Position numbers and translations under genes: made by a program. Shown here in pieces: positions 51,008-59,612 of a stretch of 64,000 nucleotides of DNA; within the stretch, counting starts at the first letter, position 1; every line of letters starts with the position of its first letter. Source of the stretch: Pyrococcus furiosus DSM 3638 (lineage in GTDB: Archaea > Methanobacteriota_B > Thermococci > Thermococcales > Thermococcaceae); the NCBI RefSeq assembly GCF_000007305.1, contig NC_003413.1, positions 987,318 through 1,051,317 of the forward strand, written 5' to 3'. The notes beneath the pieces were generated by a model. The model was not told the origin of the DNA. It did not search any database and worked only from the letters and a program-made list of their open reading frames with translations.

Positions 51008-52138
51008 TCACTCTCCCTCCAGTTGAAGTCTCACTTTATAAGCAAGAGGGGCTAGAAAAACTCCAATGATTGCCAGCCATGGACTAAAGAATTTTGCCCA
51101 GATAAAAGGGGCTACGACGATGATTGAGTATAGAACTAAGAAAGCGTTATCCTCGAAGTTTGTAAGGATCAGAGACATCACAACTCTCGCAAAACCAAAT
51201 GTAATAATCAATCCAGCTAGAGTATTCACAGATATAGAGGAAGAATAGAAGATAATTGGCAAGATTAGGGAAAGGGAAAAGAGCACGACCTCTTTAAATA
51301 ATCTTCTTAGGTAGCCCTCGGGTCTAAGGTAATGAAGATAGATAAGATGATAATCCATGTAATAGTCAATTCCCAGGAGGAAAGGCCAGAGCAAAGGCGT
51401 AGAAAGGCAAATAGCAGCCAAGATTGCTGTAATCTTTACGTAAATATAATTTCTTGGGTCTAAAATTACCCATGGAGGCCACCTGGTTTCACATTCCCAG
51501 AAGCCACACCTGAAAGGTATTCCAAGACTTTCTATATACCCTACAACCACTATATAGGCAACTGAAAAGATGAGTAACAACAACCTTACTTCTGCAGATA
51601 ATGTAGAGATATATGAACTTCCAACAAAGTACACTCCCACCATTCTGTTTTTGATCACAATCACAGTTAGATATAGTGCCAATAACACAAAATATCCAAT
51701 TAACATATTCTTCTTATCGAGGATTAGTAGGAGAAACGCTCCAAATAGAGAAATTCCCATTCTAAGCCTTAGGGAAGTTGAAAGTGGGAGTAAAGCCAGC
51801 AAAGAAAAGACTACAAAGTTCAATAAGAAGGAATTAGGATATACATAGCTAAACATAAATATCACGGGAAAAGTCGCTATAATTGAGATAAGAATTGCAA
51901 TAGCACCCGAATTCGGCTTATAATAGAGCAATTTTCCGATTTTAACAGGGTTGAATAGGTGGGAATACATTAGAACTGCAATTCCCAATGTTACGAAAAC
52001 AGATGGATCATCAAAAATTGCCCCTTTATGCCACAAATAAAAGATAAAAATAGCGAAGGTAAGGGTAGTTATCCAGTACCTAATGTTCCTCATGGTAAGG
52101 TTAACGTGGTACCAAATCACACCTCCTAGTGCTTTCAT
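51008..52138 (-). CDS. Polytopic membrane protein, likely ABC permease
   Basis: About 376 residues from ATG 52138 (ATGA overlap with the preceding gene's stop). At least ten hydrophobic segments are visible (YWITTLTFAIFIFYLW, GAIAILISIIATFPVIFMFSY, FVVFSLLALLPLSTSL and others to WLAIIGVFLAPLAY). Two cysteines (CGFWECE) in one external loop could form a disulfide. No named permease family is recognised, but its place before an ABC ATPase, with 1-4 base spacing, makes it the membrane channel. It might export a peptide, lipid or drug. Confidence 0.7.
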   Translation of the reverse strand: MKALGGVIWYHVNLTMRNIRYWITTLTFAIFIFYLWHKGAIFDDPSVFVTLGIAVLMYSHLFNPVKIGKLLYYKPNSGAIAILISIIATFPVIFMFSYVYPNSFLLNFVVFSLLALLPLSTSLRLRMGISLFGAFLLLILDKKNMLIGYFVLLALYLTVIVIKNRMVGVYFVGSSYISTLSAEVRLLLLIFSVAYIVVVGYIESLGIPFRCGFWECETRWPPWVILDPRNYIYVKITAILAAICLSTPLLWPFLLGIDYYMDYHLIYLHYLRPEGYLRRLFKEVVLFSLSLILPIIFYSSSISVNTLAGLIITFGFARVVMSLILTNFEDNAFLVLYSIIVVAPFIWAKFFSPWLAIIGVFLAPLAYKVRLQLEGE

Positions 52139-52410
52139 TTTCTTAATCCCCCATAGTACTTTCTGAAAAGCCTCCATGCAATAATAAATCCTAAGGCAAA
52201 GGATAAAGAGATTGTGAGAGGCGTTAGTTTTATTGATAGTCTTTCTATGGAGTATGAAGCCTCAAATAATATCCCATTTCCAGGAGGAACGCTTTTTGTT
52301 GCTATTATCAAAGTCGCTAGACCATATAATATCGCCATTCTTATCATATAACCCAAAGCAATTCCGCCCAATACAACAGAAATGATCCCCAAGATGATTT
52401 TTAAGTTCAT
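52135..52410 (-). CDS. Small two-helix membrane protein opening the ABC locus
   Basis: 91 residues with helices at about 3-30 (IILGIISVVLGGIALGYMIR) and 60-82 (LTPLTISLSFALGFIIAWRLF). It is the first gene of the minus-strand run, with GGAGGGGGTG before the ATG. No family recognised. Its stop overlaps the permease start. It may be a small accessory subunit. Confidence 0.65.
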   Translation of the reverse strand: MNLKIILGIISVVLGGIALGYMIRMAILYGLATLIIATKSVPPGNGILFEASYSIERLSIKLTPLTISLSFALGFIIAWRLFRKYYGGLRK

Positions 52411-52626
52411 TAATTAACACCCCCTCCTTTAATTTCCAATAGTACTTTAATTACATTATCATAAGTAACTTTTAAAAAGTTGCGCCTTAAATTATTGCAA
52501 TAAATTTTGTCAGTTGTTTGGTTATTTTATAAGAAGTAACTTTAAATATTTTACTAACGTTAATGACAATGGCAGATATAGTTAGAAAGAAATCGGGCAA
52601 TTTGAGAATTAAATGGAGGAATAAAT
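52411..52626. promoter_or_regulatory. Divergent promoter region of the ABC locus
   Basis: 216 bases between divergent genes. The motif AAGTAACTTT occurs at 52463-52472 and 52534-52543 on the plus strand, each running into a TATA-like TTTTAAAAA or TTTAAATATT. On the minus strand the first site also gives TTTTTAAAAGTTACTT, usable as the promoter of the small membrane gene. A 44-codon frame from ATG 52569 overlaps the next gene and has no support. GGAGGAAT precedes ATG 52627. Confidence 0.5.
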
Positions 52627-52908
52627 ATGTCTTTGTTGGAGGATGGAGCATATGCGGGAATAATTGGAGGGATTGTATACCTCATGATTCTATTAGCCTT
52701 TAGAAATGTCCTTACAAACCGCAGGAAAATTTCATGGATACTCCAGCTTGAGATGGCACTCTTTATGATACTAATTGCCTCCCTAGCCTTAACTCGTAGT
52801 GAAAGAGCCCCCACATTCCTGGGAATTGTGGCCTGGACATGGTTAATTGTAGTTGTAATTACAGCGGTCATTGGTCTAACTATGGAGCAAAGAGGTGAAA
52901 GAAAATGA
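52627..52908 (+). CDS. Small membrane protein divergent from the ABC locus
   Basis: 93 residues, three membrane helices: about 9-26 (AGIIGGIVYLMILLAFR), 38-54 (LQLEMALFMILIASLAL) and 66-84 (LGIVAWTWLIVVVITAVIG). GGAGGAATAAAT precedes the ATG. It overlaps the next gene by 4 bases (ATGA). No family recognised. With its neighbour it forms a two-gene operon that faces the ABC-export genes and may be co-regulated with them. Confidence 0.65.
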   Translation: MSLLEDGAYAGIIGGIVYLMILLAFRNVLTNRRKISWILQLEMALFMILIASLALTRSERAPTFLGIVAWTWLIVVVITAVIGLTMEQRGERK

Positions 52909-53216
52909 ATCTCTCAGCTATATTTGCCTCTCTCCTGGGTTTGTCTCTATCTCTATTTACCACTGGAGTGTATAGGTACTATTCGAAGCCAAAGATTCAC
53001 AAAACCATGAGAGTCGTTATTTTAAACCCCGACAAAGTAAGTGAGAGAGAAATTCCTCCCACCCTTCCAGAAGATCTTGGACGTATTGCTAACTCTTTGG
53101 AGCAGGAACTAGTTTCAAAGCTTAGAAAAGATCAACAGAAGAAAGCAATATCACTAATTAAAATATCTCTCATTGGAATTATAATCTCGCTAATAGGCCT
53201 TATCCTTGGACAATAA
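52905..53216 (+). CDS. Membrane protein with soluble loop
   Basis: 103 residues: an N-terminal helix (IFASLLGLSLSLFTTGVY), a charged middle (KTMRVVILNPDKVSERE through LVSKLRKDQQKK) and a C-terminal helix (IGIIISLIGLILGQ). The ATG overlaps the previous TGA. No family recognised. It may be a two-span partner of the preceding protein. Confidence 0.6.
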   Translation: MNLSAIFASLLGLSLSLFTTGVYRYYSKPKIHKTMRVVILNPDKVSEREIPPTLPEDLGRIANSLEQELVSKLRKDQQKKAISLIKISLIGIIISLIGLILGQ

Positions 53217-53271
53217 TCCGAGAGATTCTAACTTTACCTGAAATAAATGGTTGTTCTTTTCACTTCCTCTA

Positions 53272-53373
53272 TTACTCTTGCCTCAGATAGAATTCTTCTA
53301 TTGCCCTATAGCAAATATCCTTGAGATTCAACTCAATTAATTCAAGCTTTTTCTCTTTCAATTCGGGCTGATG
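53272..53373 (-). pseudogene. Short open fragment downstream of ileS
   Basis: On the minus strand, 33 codons between TAA 53376-53374 and TAA 53272-53274 read ELKEKKLELIELNLKDICYR then AIEEFYLRQE, an amphipathic, protein-like stretch without start codon. It could be the end of a lost gene such as a small antitoxin-like protein. This is weak evidence in a 193-base gap otherwise empty. Confidence 0.2.
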
Positions 53374-53409
53374 TTAAAATATTTTTAGAGGAAAGAAAAG
53401 AGGAAAAAA

Positions 53410-56400
53410 TCATTCAATCTTCTCAATTCCTATCTTTGCCTGAACCTCTGGCCACTCCACAACGTAACCCTTGGCCTCTTCAAAGCGAACCTCGATAGCT
53501 CTAGTCTCACGCATTATATACTCTAGATTCTCTTGCAAGAGTTCGCGGTTCTCCTCTGTGGTCTCTATTGTGACAACAATTCTATCATTGACGTCAAGGT
53601 CGAGCCTCTTTCTCATCTCTTGAATTCTTCTAACGAACTCCCTAGCCAATCCTTCAGCGAGCAATTCTCTTGTAAGGGTCTTGTCGACGTAGACCCTTCC
53701 TCCCTCGAAGTCCTCTGCAACGAGGAAGTCTGGGATGTTCTCTTCCACAATTATATGCTCCCTTGTTAAGTGGAACTTCTTGCCCTCTATCTCAACATCG
53801 ACTTCTCCCTTCTCGTAGAGCTCAAGACCGTGCTCGCTTATCCACTTAGCCACCAACCTTGCATCTCCCTTGAACTCTGGACCAACCTTGGCAAAGTTCG
53901 GTTTAACGGTAATTTCTCTCTCAACATTTCCAACGACGACTTCCTTGGCATTGAGCTGATCCCTAAGTATGTAGTTTAACCTCTCCACTGCCTTCTTTAC
54001 AGTATCGTCCTGGGTCTCAATTATTATCTTCCTGACGGGGTACCTTAACTTTATCTTGGCCTTCTGCCTTGCGGCTGAGCCCGCCTCAACGATTCTCCTT
54101 ATGAATTCCATCTCCCTCTCAAGCTCTTCATCTACTGCACTCTCATCTGGCTTTGGCCAGTCAAGCATGTGAACGCTCTCGATGCCGGTGAATGGCCTCA
54201 TTATATTCTGGTAGATCTCCTCGGTTATGTAGGGAGTGAACGGTGCCATAAGCCTTAGCAGAACATCAAAGACCTTCCAGAGAGTGTAGTACGCTGCCAG
54301 CTTATCTGGATCATCACCCTCAACCCAGAGCCTCTTCCTTATCAGCCTCACGTACCACCTGCTCAAATCCTCAACCACGAAGTTGTATAATGCCCTTGTA
54401 GCCTTCGTTAGGTAGAACGTCTCTATTCCGTTCTCTACTTCCTTTATCAAGTTGTTGACCCTACTCAGTATCCACTTATCCTCTTCTCTGAATTCCAGTT
54501 CCTCTACCTTAACATTTCTTGGATCAAAGTTGTCTAGGCTCATGTAAGTTGCTGAGAGAACGTAAACGTTCCAGAGTATGTTGAGCATCCTCCTTACCTG
54601 CTCAACACCCTTCCAGCTGAACTTGAGGTTCTCCCAGGGGTTGGTTGCCCAGAGCATGTAAAATCTAAATGTATCTCTTCCAGCCTTTTCAACTACCTCT
54701 TCAGGCCTTATTATGTTCCCAAGGCTCTTACTCATCTTATCTCCTTTCTCGTCAAGAACGTAACCGTGCATTGCAACTGCCCTATATGGGACTGTGTCGA
54801 AGGCTATCACTGAGGCAGCTTGTTGAGAATAGAACCACTTTGTAACTTGATCTTCACCCTCAACTATGAAATCAGCAGGCCAAAGCTTTTCGAACAGCTC
54901 CTTGTTCCTGGGATATCCCAGGGAGGCCCAGCTCGCTATTCCACTGTCGAACCAAACGTCAACCACATCCTTTACCCTTCTCATCTCTTTTCCGTTGACC
55001 TTTATTATGAATGCATCAACGTAGGGCCTGTGGAGGTCTTCTGGGCCCAGCTTCTCTTCTATAACCTTGAGCTTCTCCTCATAGCTCTCTGGCAAGTCTA
55101 TTCTTTCACCGTTGACCTCTATTGCAACAGCCAGCTCAACCAACTCCTTCCAGGAGCCGACTACATATATTTCTCCGTCCTCGCTCTGCCATATTGGAAG
55201 TGGGATTCCCCAGTAACGTTGCCTGCTTATCACCCAGTCACCGCTGTCCCTTACTCCATTGTCGAACCTTATCTTAACCCACTCAGGATACCAAGTTACT
55301 TTTTCGTCGTTCTCCTTGATTATCTTCTCCTTAACTTTGCTAACTTTGAGGAACCACTGGTCTGTGGCCCTAAAGATTAGTGGCGTCTTACAACGCCAAC
55401 AGTGGGGGTACTTGTGCTCTATTTCTCCAGCCTTAACTAGGTAGCCCTTCTCTTTGAGATGCTCTATTATTTGAGGATCTGCCTCCTTAACATATACTCC
55501 CTTCCACTTGCCCTCCACGTACTTTCCTTGGTCATCTACCGGACTGTAAACTGGTAGTCCATACTTCTGCCCAACTTCAAAGTCTTCCTCACCATGCCCA
55601 GGAGCTGTGTGGACAAGCCCAGTACCTTCCTCCAACGTCACGAAGTCAGCTAGTATTACTCTATGGACCCACTCGTACTTCTCCCTGAACTCCTTCTGCC
55701 TTGGGTACTCGTCCATTAAGATATGGACGTATCTCAAACCTTCAAGCTCTTTACCCTTGAACTCCTCCACAACTTCACCTTTGACACCAATATCTCCCAG
55801 AACCTTCTCTACTAATGCCTTAGCCAATATCCAGTACTCCTCCCTACCGTTAAGATCAACCCTCACCTTTACATAATCGTAATCTGGGTGGGCGGAAACA
55901 GCTAAGTTCGCTGGGAGGGTCCATGGGGTGGTTGTCCAAATTAGCAAGTACTCATTTTCCTTCCCCTCAACTGGGAACTTCACGTAGATGCTTGGATCCT
56001 TTCTCAGCTTGTACTCTCCCCTTACCTCGTGCTCAGCTAAAGCCGTCTCACATCTGGGACACCAGTGAAGGACGCGCTTGTCCTTCTCCAGCAAACCCTT
56101 TTCCCAAGCCCTCTTTAGCGTGAACCATGCTGATTCAATGTACTCATTCTTTATGGTCATGTAGGGATTATCCCAGTCCATCCAAACGCCCAGCATCTTG
56201 AATTGTTCTGTCATTATCCTGAGATTGTTTAATGCGAATTCCTTACACTTCTGGATGAAGTTCTCAACTCCGATCTTTTCTTCTATCTCCTTCTTCGTCT
56301 TTAACCCCAAAGCCTGTTCAACCTTTACCTCAATTGGAAGCCCGTGCATGTCGTAACCGGGCTGCCTCCAAACGTTATAGCCCTGCATTGTTCTGAATCT

Positions 56401-56610
56401 TATTATCATATCTTTGATTATCTTGTTCCAAGCAGTGCCTAAGTGAATTGCTCCACTTACATACGGAGGCCCATCCAAGAAGTAGTACTTTGGTCCGTTC
56501 TTTCTTAGCTCCTTAACCTTCTGGTATATGTTGCTCTCCTTCCAGAATTGCTCTATTTTTTCTTCAAGCTTTCCCGGAGTGTAGTCTCTAAACTCTGGCT
56601 CCTTTATCAT
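53410..56610 (-). CDS. ileS: Isoleucyl-tRNA synthetase
   Basis: 1066 residues, the archaeal/eukaryotic-type class I enzyme. It charges tRNA-Ile and edits mischarged valine. The first signature is GPPYVSGAIHLGTAWNKII (HLGT for HIGH), the editing CP1 domain includes LLIWTTTPWTLPAN and GTGLVHTAPGHGEEDFEVG, and the second signature is DKMSKSLGN near residue 620. Zinc-binding CPRCE and CWRC motifs lie in the inserts. AGGAGGG is the ribosome site before ATG 56610. The gene is single and its antisense open frames are only shadows. Confidence 0.98.
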   Translation of the reverse strand: MIKEPEFRDYTPGKLEEKIEQFWKESNIYQKVKELRKNGPKYYFLDGPPYVSGAIHLGTAWNKIIKDMIIRFRTMQGYNVWRQPGYDMHGLPIEVKVEQALGLKTKKEIEEKIGVENFIQKCKEFALNNLRIMTEQFKMLGVWMDWDNPYMTIKNEYIESAWFTLKRAWEKGLLEKDKRVLHWCPRCETALAEHEVRGEYKLRKDPSIYVKFPVEGKENEYLLIWTTTPWTLPANLAVSAHPDYDYVKVRVDLNGREEYWILAKALVEKVLGDIGVKGEVVEEFKGKELEGLRYVHILMDEYPRQKEFREKYEWVHRVILADFVTLEEGTGLVHTAPGHGEEDFEVGQKYGLPVYSPVDDQGKYVEGKWKGVYVKEADPQIIEHLKEKGYLVKAGEIEHKYPHCWRCKTPLIFRATDQWFLKVSKVKEKIIKENDEKVTWYPEWVKIRFDNGVRDSGDWVISRQRYWGIPLPIWQSEDGEIYVVGSWKELVELAVAIEVNGERIDLPESYEEKLKVIEEKLGPEDLHRPYVDAFIIKVNGKEMRRVKDVVDVWFDSGIASWASLGYPRNKELFEKLWPADFIVEGEDQVTKWFYSQQAASVIAFDTVPYRAVAMHGYVLDEKGDKMSKSLGNIIRPEEVVEKAGRDTFRFYMLWATNPWENLKFSWKGVEQVRRMLNILWNVYVLSATYMSLDNFDPRNVKVEELEFREEDKWILSRVNNLIKEVENGIETFYLTKATRALYNFVVEDLSRWYVRLIRKRLWVEGDDPDKLAAYYTLWKVFDVLLRLMAPFTPYITEEIYQNIMRPFTGIESVHMLDWPKPDESAVDEELEREMEFIRRIVEAGSAARQKAKIKLRYPVRKIIIETQDDTVKKAVERLNYILRDQLNAKEVVVGNVEREITVKPNFAKVGPEFKGDARLVAKWISEHGLELYEKGEVDVEIEGKKFHLTREHIIVEENIPDFLVAEDFEGGRVYVDKTLTRELLAEGLAREFVRRIQEMRKRLDLDVNDRIVVTIETTEENRELLQENLEYIMRETRAIEVRFEEAKGYVVEWPEVQAKIGIEKIE

Positions 56611-56739
56611 CTCAGAACCCTCCTGGGATTTATATTGAAGAATAACCTAGAACAGCGTGTAGAAAGCTCAGGCAACATTTGAGCTGGAGATAAATAAATC
56701 CCCCCTCATCGATATCGCCTAACCTTCACTCATCCTACT

Positions 56740-57804
56740 TTATAAGGTTTTCCGTTCACTCAAGGCAACCTTAACGAGAGGATCACTCAGCATGTATTTA
56801 CCTTCAACTTCCTTGATCCACCCCATCTTCTTGAGGTTACTGAGAAGTTCGTAAAGCCTTGGCTCGGGAGTGGGAATTCCTTTAACGCTAAGGTAATCAC
56901 GGATAAGACTCCACCTGTTGTAACCCAATGCTATTCCTCTTAAAATTTCAAGATAGCGACGACTTCTTTTCTCGAGCTCTTTGAGTTCTCCGAGTATTAG
57001 TCCCCTTGCAATCTCAAAAGTTCTCTTCATGGCTTTTTCGTAGTCTTTCTCTTTCATATACACCACCCCAAAGAGGACAAGCCACCCTGGAATTCCATCT
57101 AACATTTCGACTGCCTTTTCTATGATTTCATCCTCAACGTTTAGGTTAACTTCCCTAAATCCTGCCTTTAAGAATTCTTTGGATAAGTGAGAATCAAATG
57201 GCTCCACGTAGACCTCTCCTGCAATCCTCCCGTATAGAGGGCTTTCATAATCACTTATACCAAGAAAATCGTGAAGAAGGCCAACTTCAGACCCTGTGAG
57301 CACTATTTTGAGATTCTCTAAATTGTCATATGCATAAGCAAAAAGGGCTAGCAAATCTCTTCCTCCCCTGGAACCATAAAATCTCAAGTATTGAGCTTCA
57401 TCGAAGGCTAAAACAAACTTTCCCATCTTCTTTCCCACTTCATTAAGACTCTCAAATATATCCAGAAGGGAAACTTCTTTGGGCTCAATTTTTAGGAACT
57501 TAAGATCAAAGGACACTTTAAACTTTGAGAGTAATTTTTGAAGAAGATTACCTCTCTCTTGAAGCTTTCTTATTAAATCATTTCTTGTAATATGGCCCCT
57601 TTCCCCATAGAGCTCTCTGCAGTCTATCAGAATTCCTGGGTTTTCGGATAGATAAGCTTTTAAAAGGGAGCTTTTACCTACCCTCCTAATTCCCAGGAGA
57701 AGAGTCATTGAGTAATCTTCAATACTTTTCTCAAGTTTTTTGAATTCTTTTTCTCTGTCAAAGATGTCCTCCCTTCTCTCTTTAGGTCTTAAGTCAAAAA
57801 GCAC
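56740..57804 (-). CDS. Archaeal ATPase (ATPase_2 / STAND-like family)
   Basis: 354 residues from a GTG at 57804. Walker A is TLLLGIRRVGKSSLLKAYL near residues 34-52, the second acidic strand is FVLAFDEAQYL near 133, and VLTGSEVGLLHDFLG is sensor 1. The C-terminal 110 residues hold a winged helix (RWSLIRDYLSVKGIPTPEPR, LYELLSNLKKMGWIKEV). This family is greatly expanded in Thermococcales, often next to PD-(DExK) nuclease-like parts, and its function is not established. The start codon and promoter are embedded in two tandem palindromes (57803-57850), a strong sign of repression. Confidence 0.88.
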   Translation of the reverse strand: MLFDLRPKERREDIFDREKEFKKLEKSIEDYSMTLLLGIRRVGKSSLLKAYLSENPGILIDCRELYGERGHITRNDLIRKLQERGNLLQKLLSKFKVSFDLKFLKIEPKEVSLLDIFESLNEVGKKMGKFVLAFDEAQYLRFYGSRGGRDLLALFAYAYDNLENLKIVLTGSEVGLLHDFLGISDYESPLYGRIAGEVYVEPFDSHLSKEFLKAGFREVNLNVEDEIIEKAVEMLDGIPGWLVLFGVVYMKEKDYEKAMKRTFEIARGLILGELKELEKRSRRYLEILRGIALGYNRWSLIRDYLSVKGIPTPEPRLYELLSNLKKMGWIKEVEGKYMLSDPLVKVALSERKTL

Positions 57805-57850
57805 TTATGCCACCATAAGTAACTTATGGGGGCGTAAGTTATATACTTAT
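57803..57850 (-). promoter_or_regulatory. Tandem palindromic operators over the ATPase promoter and start
   Basis: Plus-strand view: ACTTATG-CCAC-CATAAGT (57803-57820, perfect 7-bp arms), one base, ACTTATG-GGGG-CGTAAGT (57822-57839, one mismatch), then TATAT and a fifth half-site ACTTATC (57845-57851). The TATA element of the ATPase gene (minus strand AAGTATATAACTT, about 57850-57838) lies within it and the GTG start at 57804 touches the first palindrome. Binding here would block both polymerase and ribosome access. Confidence 0.8.
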
Positions 57851-58449
57851 CGATTTAGCGCATCAATATTTGACTCAAGTCTCTTTAACTTCTCCTTAAA
57901 CCTTCTCACCTGGGCATTAGCTATCTCAACTATCTTCCTCAAATATTCTTCTCCAACGAGTATTCTTCCATTTTCTCCTAGGAGAACGTCCATTCTCTCC
58001 GTAGATCTAATTTCAACGATTAGCTTTTTGTTGCTTATGCTCTTTATGTTAGAATACTTAAATCCGCAGGAAACGGCCAAGTTTACAAGCCTTATTGCAT
58101 CTTCCAGAGTCTTAGCCCCAACGTGAAGAATGGGACTTCTCACAAGAAACCACAGCTGTCCACTCCTATGCTTTTTAATAGCCCCCAAAACTTCATCGAG
58201 GGAAACCTCTCTGTGCCACTTCCCAAGCCACTTGGCGTTCACCTTGTCTCCAAAATGAGGCATCTCCATTACGGAGATTCTTCCAGAGCAAGATGAGGTA
58301 GTGAAATAGTTGTCTAGAGAGTTAATTTTCTTTAAAAGAGGGATTATGTCTTCGTCAACCTCCCCTTTTCTTAGGGCAATTTCAAGGCTTATTAAAGCCT
58401 CCTTTTTTGCCCTTTCGAAGTTCTCACTAAACTGCATGTATAAAAGCAT
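57847..58449 (-). CDS. taw3: tRNA wybutosine-synthesis methyltransferase Taw3 (TYW3)
   Basis: 200 residues. It methylates the wyosine precursor 4-demethyl-wyosine family base at position 37 of tRNA-Phe with SAM. Diagnostic are the FTTSSCSGRISVM motif near residue 50, PHFGDKVNAKWLGKWH, LWFLVRSPILHVGAKTLEDA and VEIRSTERMDVLLGENGR. Length matches archaeal TYW3. ATG 58449 or ATG 58437 may be the start. The gene is divergent from the acetamidase gene and lies directly upstream of the ATPase promoter. Confidence 0.95.
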   Translation of the reverse strand: MLLYMQFSENFERAKKEALISLEIALRKGEVDEDIIPLLKKINSLDNYFTTSSCSGRISVMEMPHFGDKVNAKWLGKWHREVSLDEVLGAIKKHRSGQLWFLVRSPILHVGAKTLEDAIRLVNLAVSCGFKYSNIKSISNKKLIVEIRSTERMDVLLGENGRILVGEEYLRKIVEIANAQVRRFKEKLKRLESNIDALNR

Positions 58450-58498
58450 TCAGGCGGAGCTTTTAAAGATAACCTACCTAGCATTTATGGTGAAAGCC

Positions 58499-59380
58499 AT
58501 GATATTTATCCCAAAGGAAAAGCATGTGTACTCTTTCGGCCCAGATATGAAGGAAGTTGCCAGAGCTAAGCCTGGAGAAATAATAGTGTTTGAAACCCTC
58601 GATGCACTTGGTGGGCAAATAAGGAGTGAAGAAGATACTGTTGAGAAGATAGATTTTTCGAGAGTTAATCCTGCCACAGGGCCAGTGTACATTGAAGGTG
58701 CTGAAAAAGGAAAGATTTTGAAGGTTAAGATTCTTGAAATTGAAGTTAATGATCGAGGAGTTATAGTCACAGCCCCAGGAGCTGGAGTTCTTGGAGATCT
58801 TGTAAAAGCCCCAAAAACAAAGGTATGCAGAATTGCTAATGGCTTTGTTCAGTTTGGAGAGTTTAAGATTCCCGTAAGACCGATGATAGGAGTCATAGGC
58901 GTTGCTTCTCCAGAAGAAATACCAACCGGAACCCCAGGAAGGCATGGGGGAAATATGGACACGAACTTAATAACTGAGGGCTCAACGGTTTACTTCCCGA
59001 TCTTTAAAGATGGAGCTTATTTGGCATTAGGTGACTTACATGCAGTTATGGCCGATGGAGAGGTTTGTGTTTCTGCATGTGAAGTTAGTGGAAAGGTTAC
59101 AGTTAAGACTGAAGTTTTAAGTGGGAGCATAGAGTGGCCGATAGTGGAAACTAGTGATGCTTACTATATCCTGGTTTCAGAGGAAGACCTTGAAGATGCT
59201 GTTAGGGAAGCGGTAAAGCAGGGCGTTGATATTCTGAGAAGAGCAAATGAACTAAGCTGGGATGAGGCTTATATGTTAGCAAGCTTAATTATGGATGTCC
59301 AAATAAGTCAGCTTGTTGATCCTAGAAAAACAGTGAGGGTTAGAATTCCAAAGCAATATCTTAAGATGTCCTTATTCTAG
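58499..59380 (+). CDS. Acetamidase/formamidase family protein
   Basis: 293 residues from ATG 58499 (GGTGA 5 bases upstream; ATG 58487 is also in frame). The family hydrolyses short amides to acid and ammonia. The core motifs RPMIGVIGVASPEEIPTGTPG, RHGGNMDTNLI and DLHAVMADGEVCVSACEVSG are complete; family metal-ligand histidines are in RHGG and DLHA. A TATA-like CTTTTAAAG is at 58461-58469. Its stop at 59380 is followed immediately by the CRISPR-repeat relics. Confidence 0.93.
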   Translation: MIFIPKEKHVYSFGPDMKEVARAKPGEIIVFETLDALGGQIRSEEDTVEKIDFSRVNPATGPVYIEGAEKGKILKVKILEIEVNDRGVIVTAPGAGVLGDLVKAPKTKVCRIANGFVQFGEFKIPVRPMIGVIGVASPEEIPTGTPGRHGGNMDTNLITEGSTVYFPIFKDGAYLALGDLHAVMADGEVCVSACEVSGKVTVKTEVLSGSIEWPIVETSDAYYILVSEEDLEDAVREAVKQGVDILRRANELSWDEAYMLASLIMDVQISQLVDPRKTVRVRIPKQYLKMSLF

Positions 59381-59458
59381 TTCTTTGTTCTTTTATACTC
59401 TTATAGAACAGGTGAGAGAGATTGCATTTTTCAATTCTATTTTAGTCTTATTCAGAAC
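59380..59458 (-). CRISPR. Isolated degenerate CRISPR repeats (relic, no array)
   Basis: 59429-59452 matches 24 consecutive bases of the P. furiosus-type CRISPR repeat (reverse complement of the unit GTTCCAATAAGACT... AATTGAAAG), followed by CAGAAC instead of GGAAC. On the minus strand a second, poorer copy with gaps (GTTCTATAAGAGTATAAAAG and onward) occupies about 59380-59409. Between them are about 18 bases, half a normal spacer. No leader, cas gene or third repeat is present. The match is against the repeat as I remember it. Confidence 0.65.
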
Positions 59459-59612
59459 AAGCTTTCGATCCCAATATAAGCCCCAGAGCTAAACCTTTAA
59501 GACTTATGAGAAGAGCCATAGAAATCCTACTTCAATATGACAAAAATTCAAAAACTTAAACAATAAGTTTTTATATAATTTTACAAATTCAATAAATAAT
59601 GGTGACTTAACA
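59459..59612 (+). promoter_or_regulatory. Promoter region of the broken exported-peptide/lipoprotein operon
   Basis: About 150 bases without a gene. A TATA element GTTTTTATATAATTTT lies at 59567-59582 and GGTGAC at 59601-59606 is the ribosome site for ATG 59613. No strong hairpin is visible. Confidence 0.5.

Noticed and set aside
52569-52703. 44-codon frame MADIVRKKSGN in the ABC promoter region
   Set aside because: It overlaps the well-supported gene at 52627 and lacks a ribosome site.
54820-55380. A 186-codon plus-strand open frame inside ileS
   Set aside because: It is the reverse strand of conserved synthetase codons, with no ribosome site and no family similarity.
56611-56739. C/D box RNA between ileS and the ATPase gene
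   Set aside because: Only partial C-like (CGATGAG) and one CTGA; no second box pair with correct spacing.
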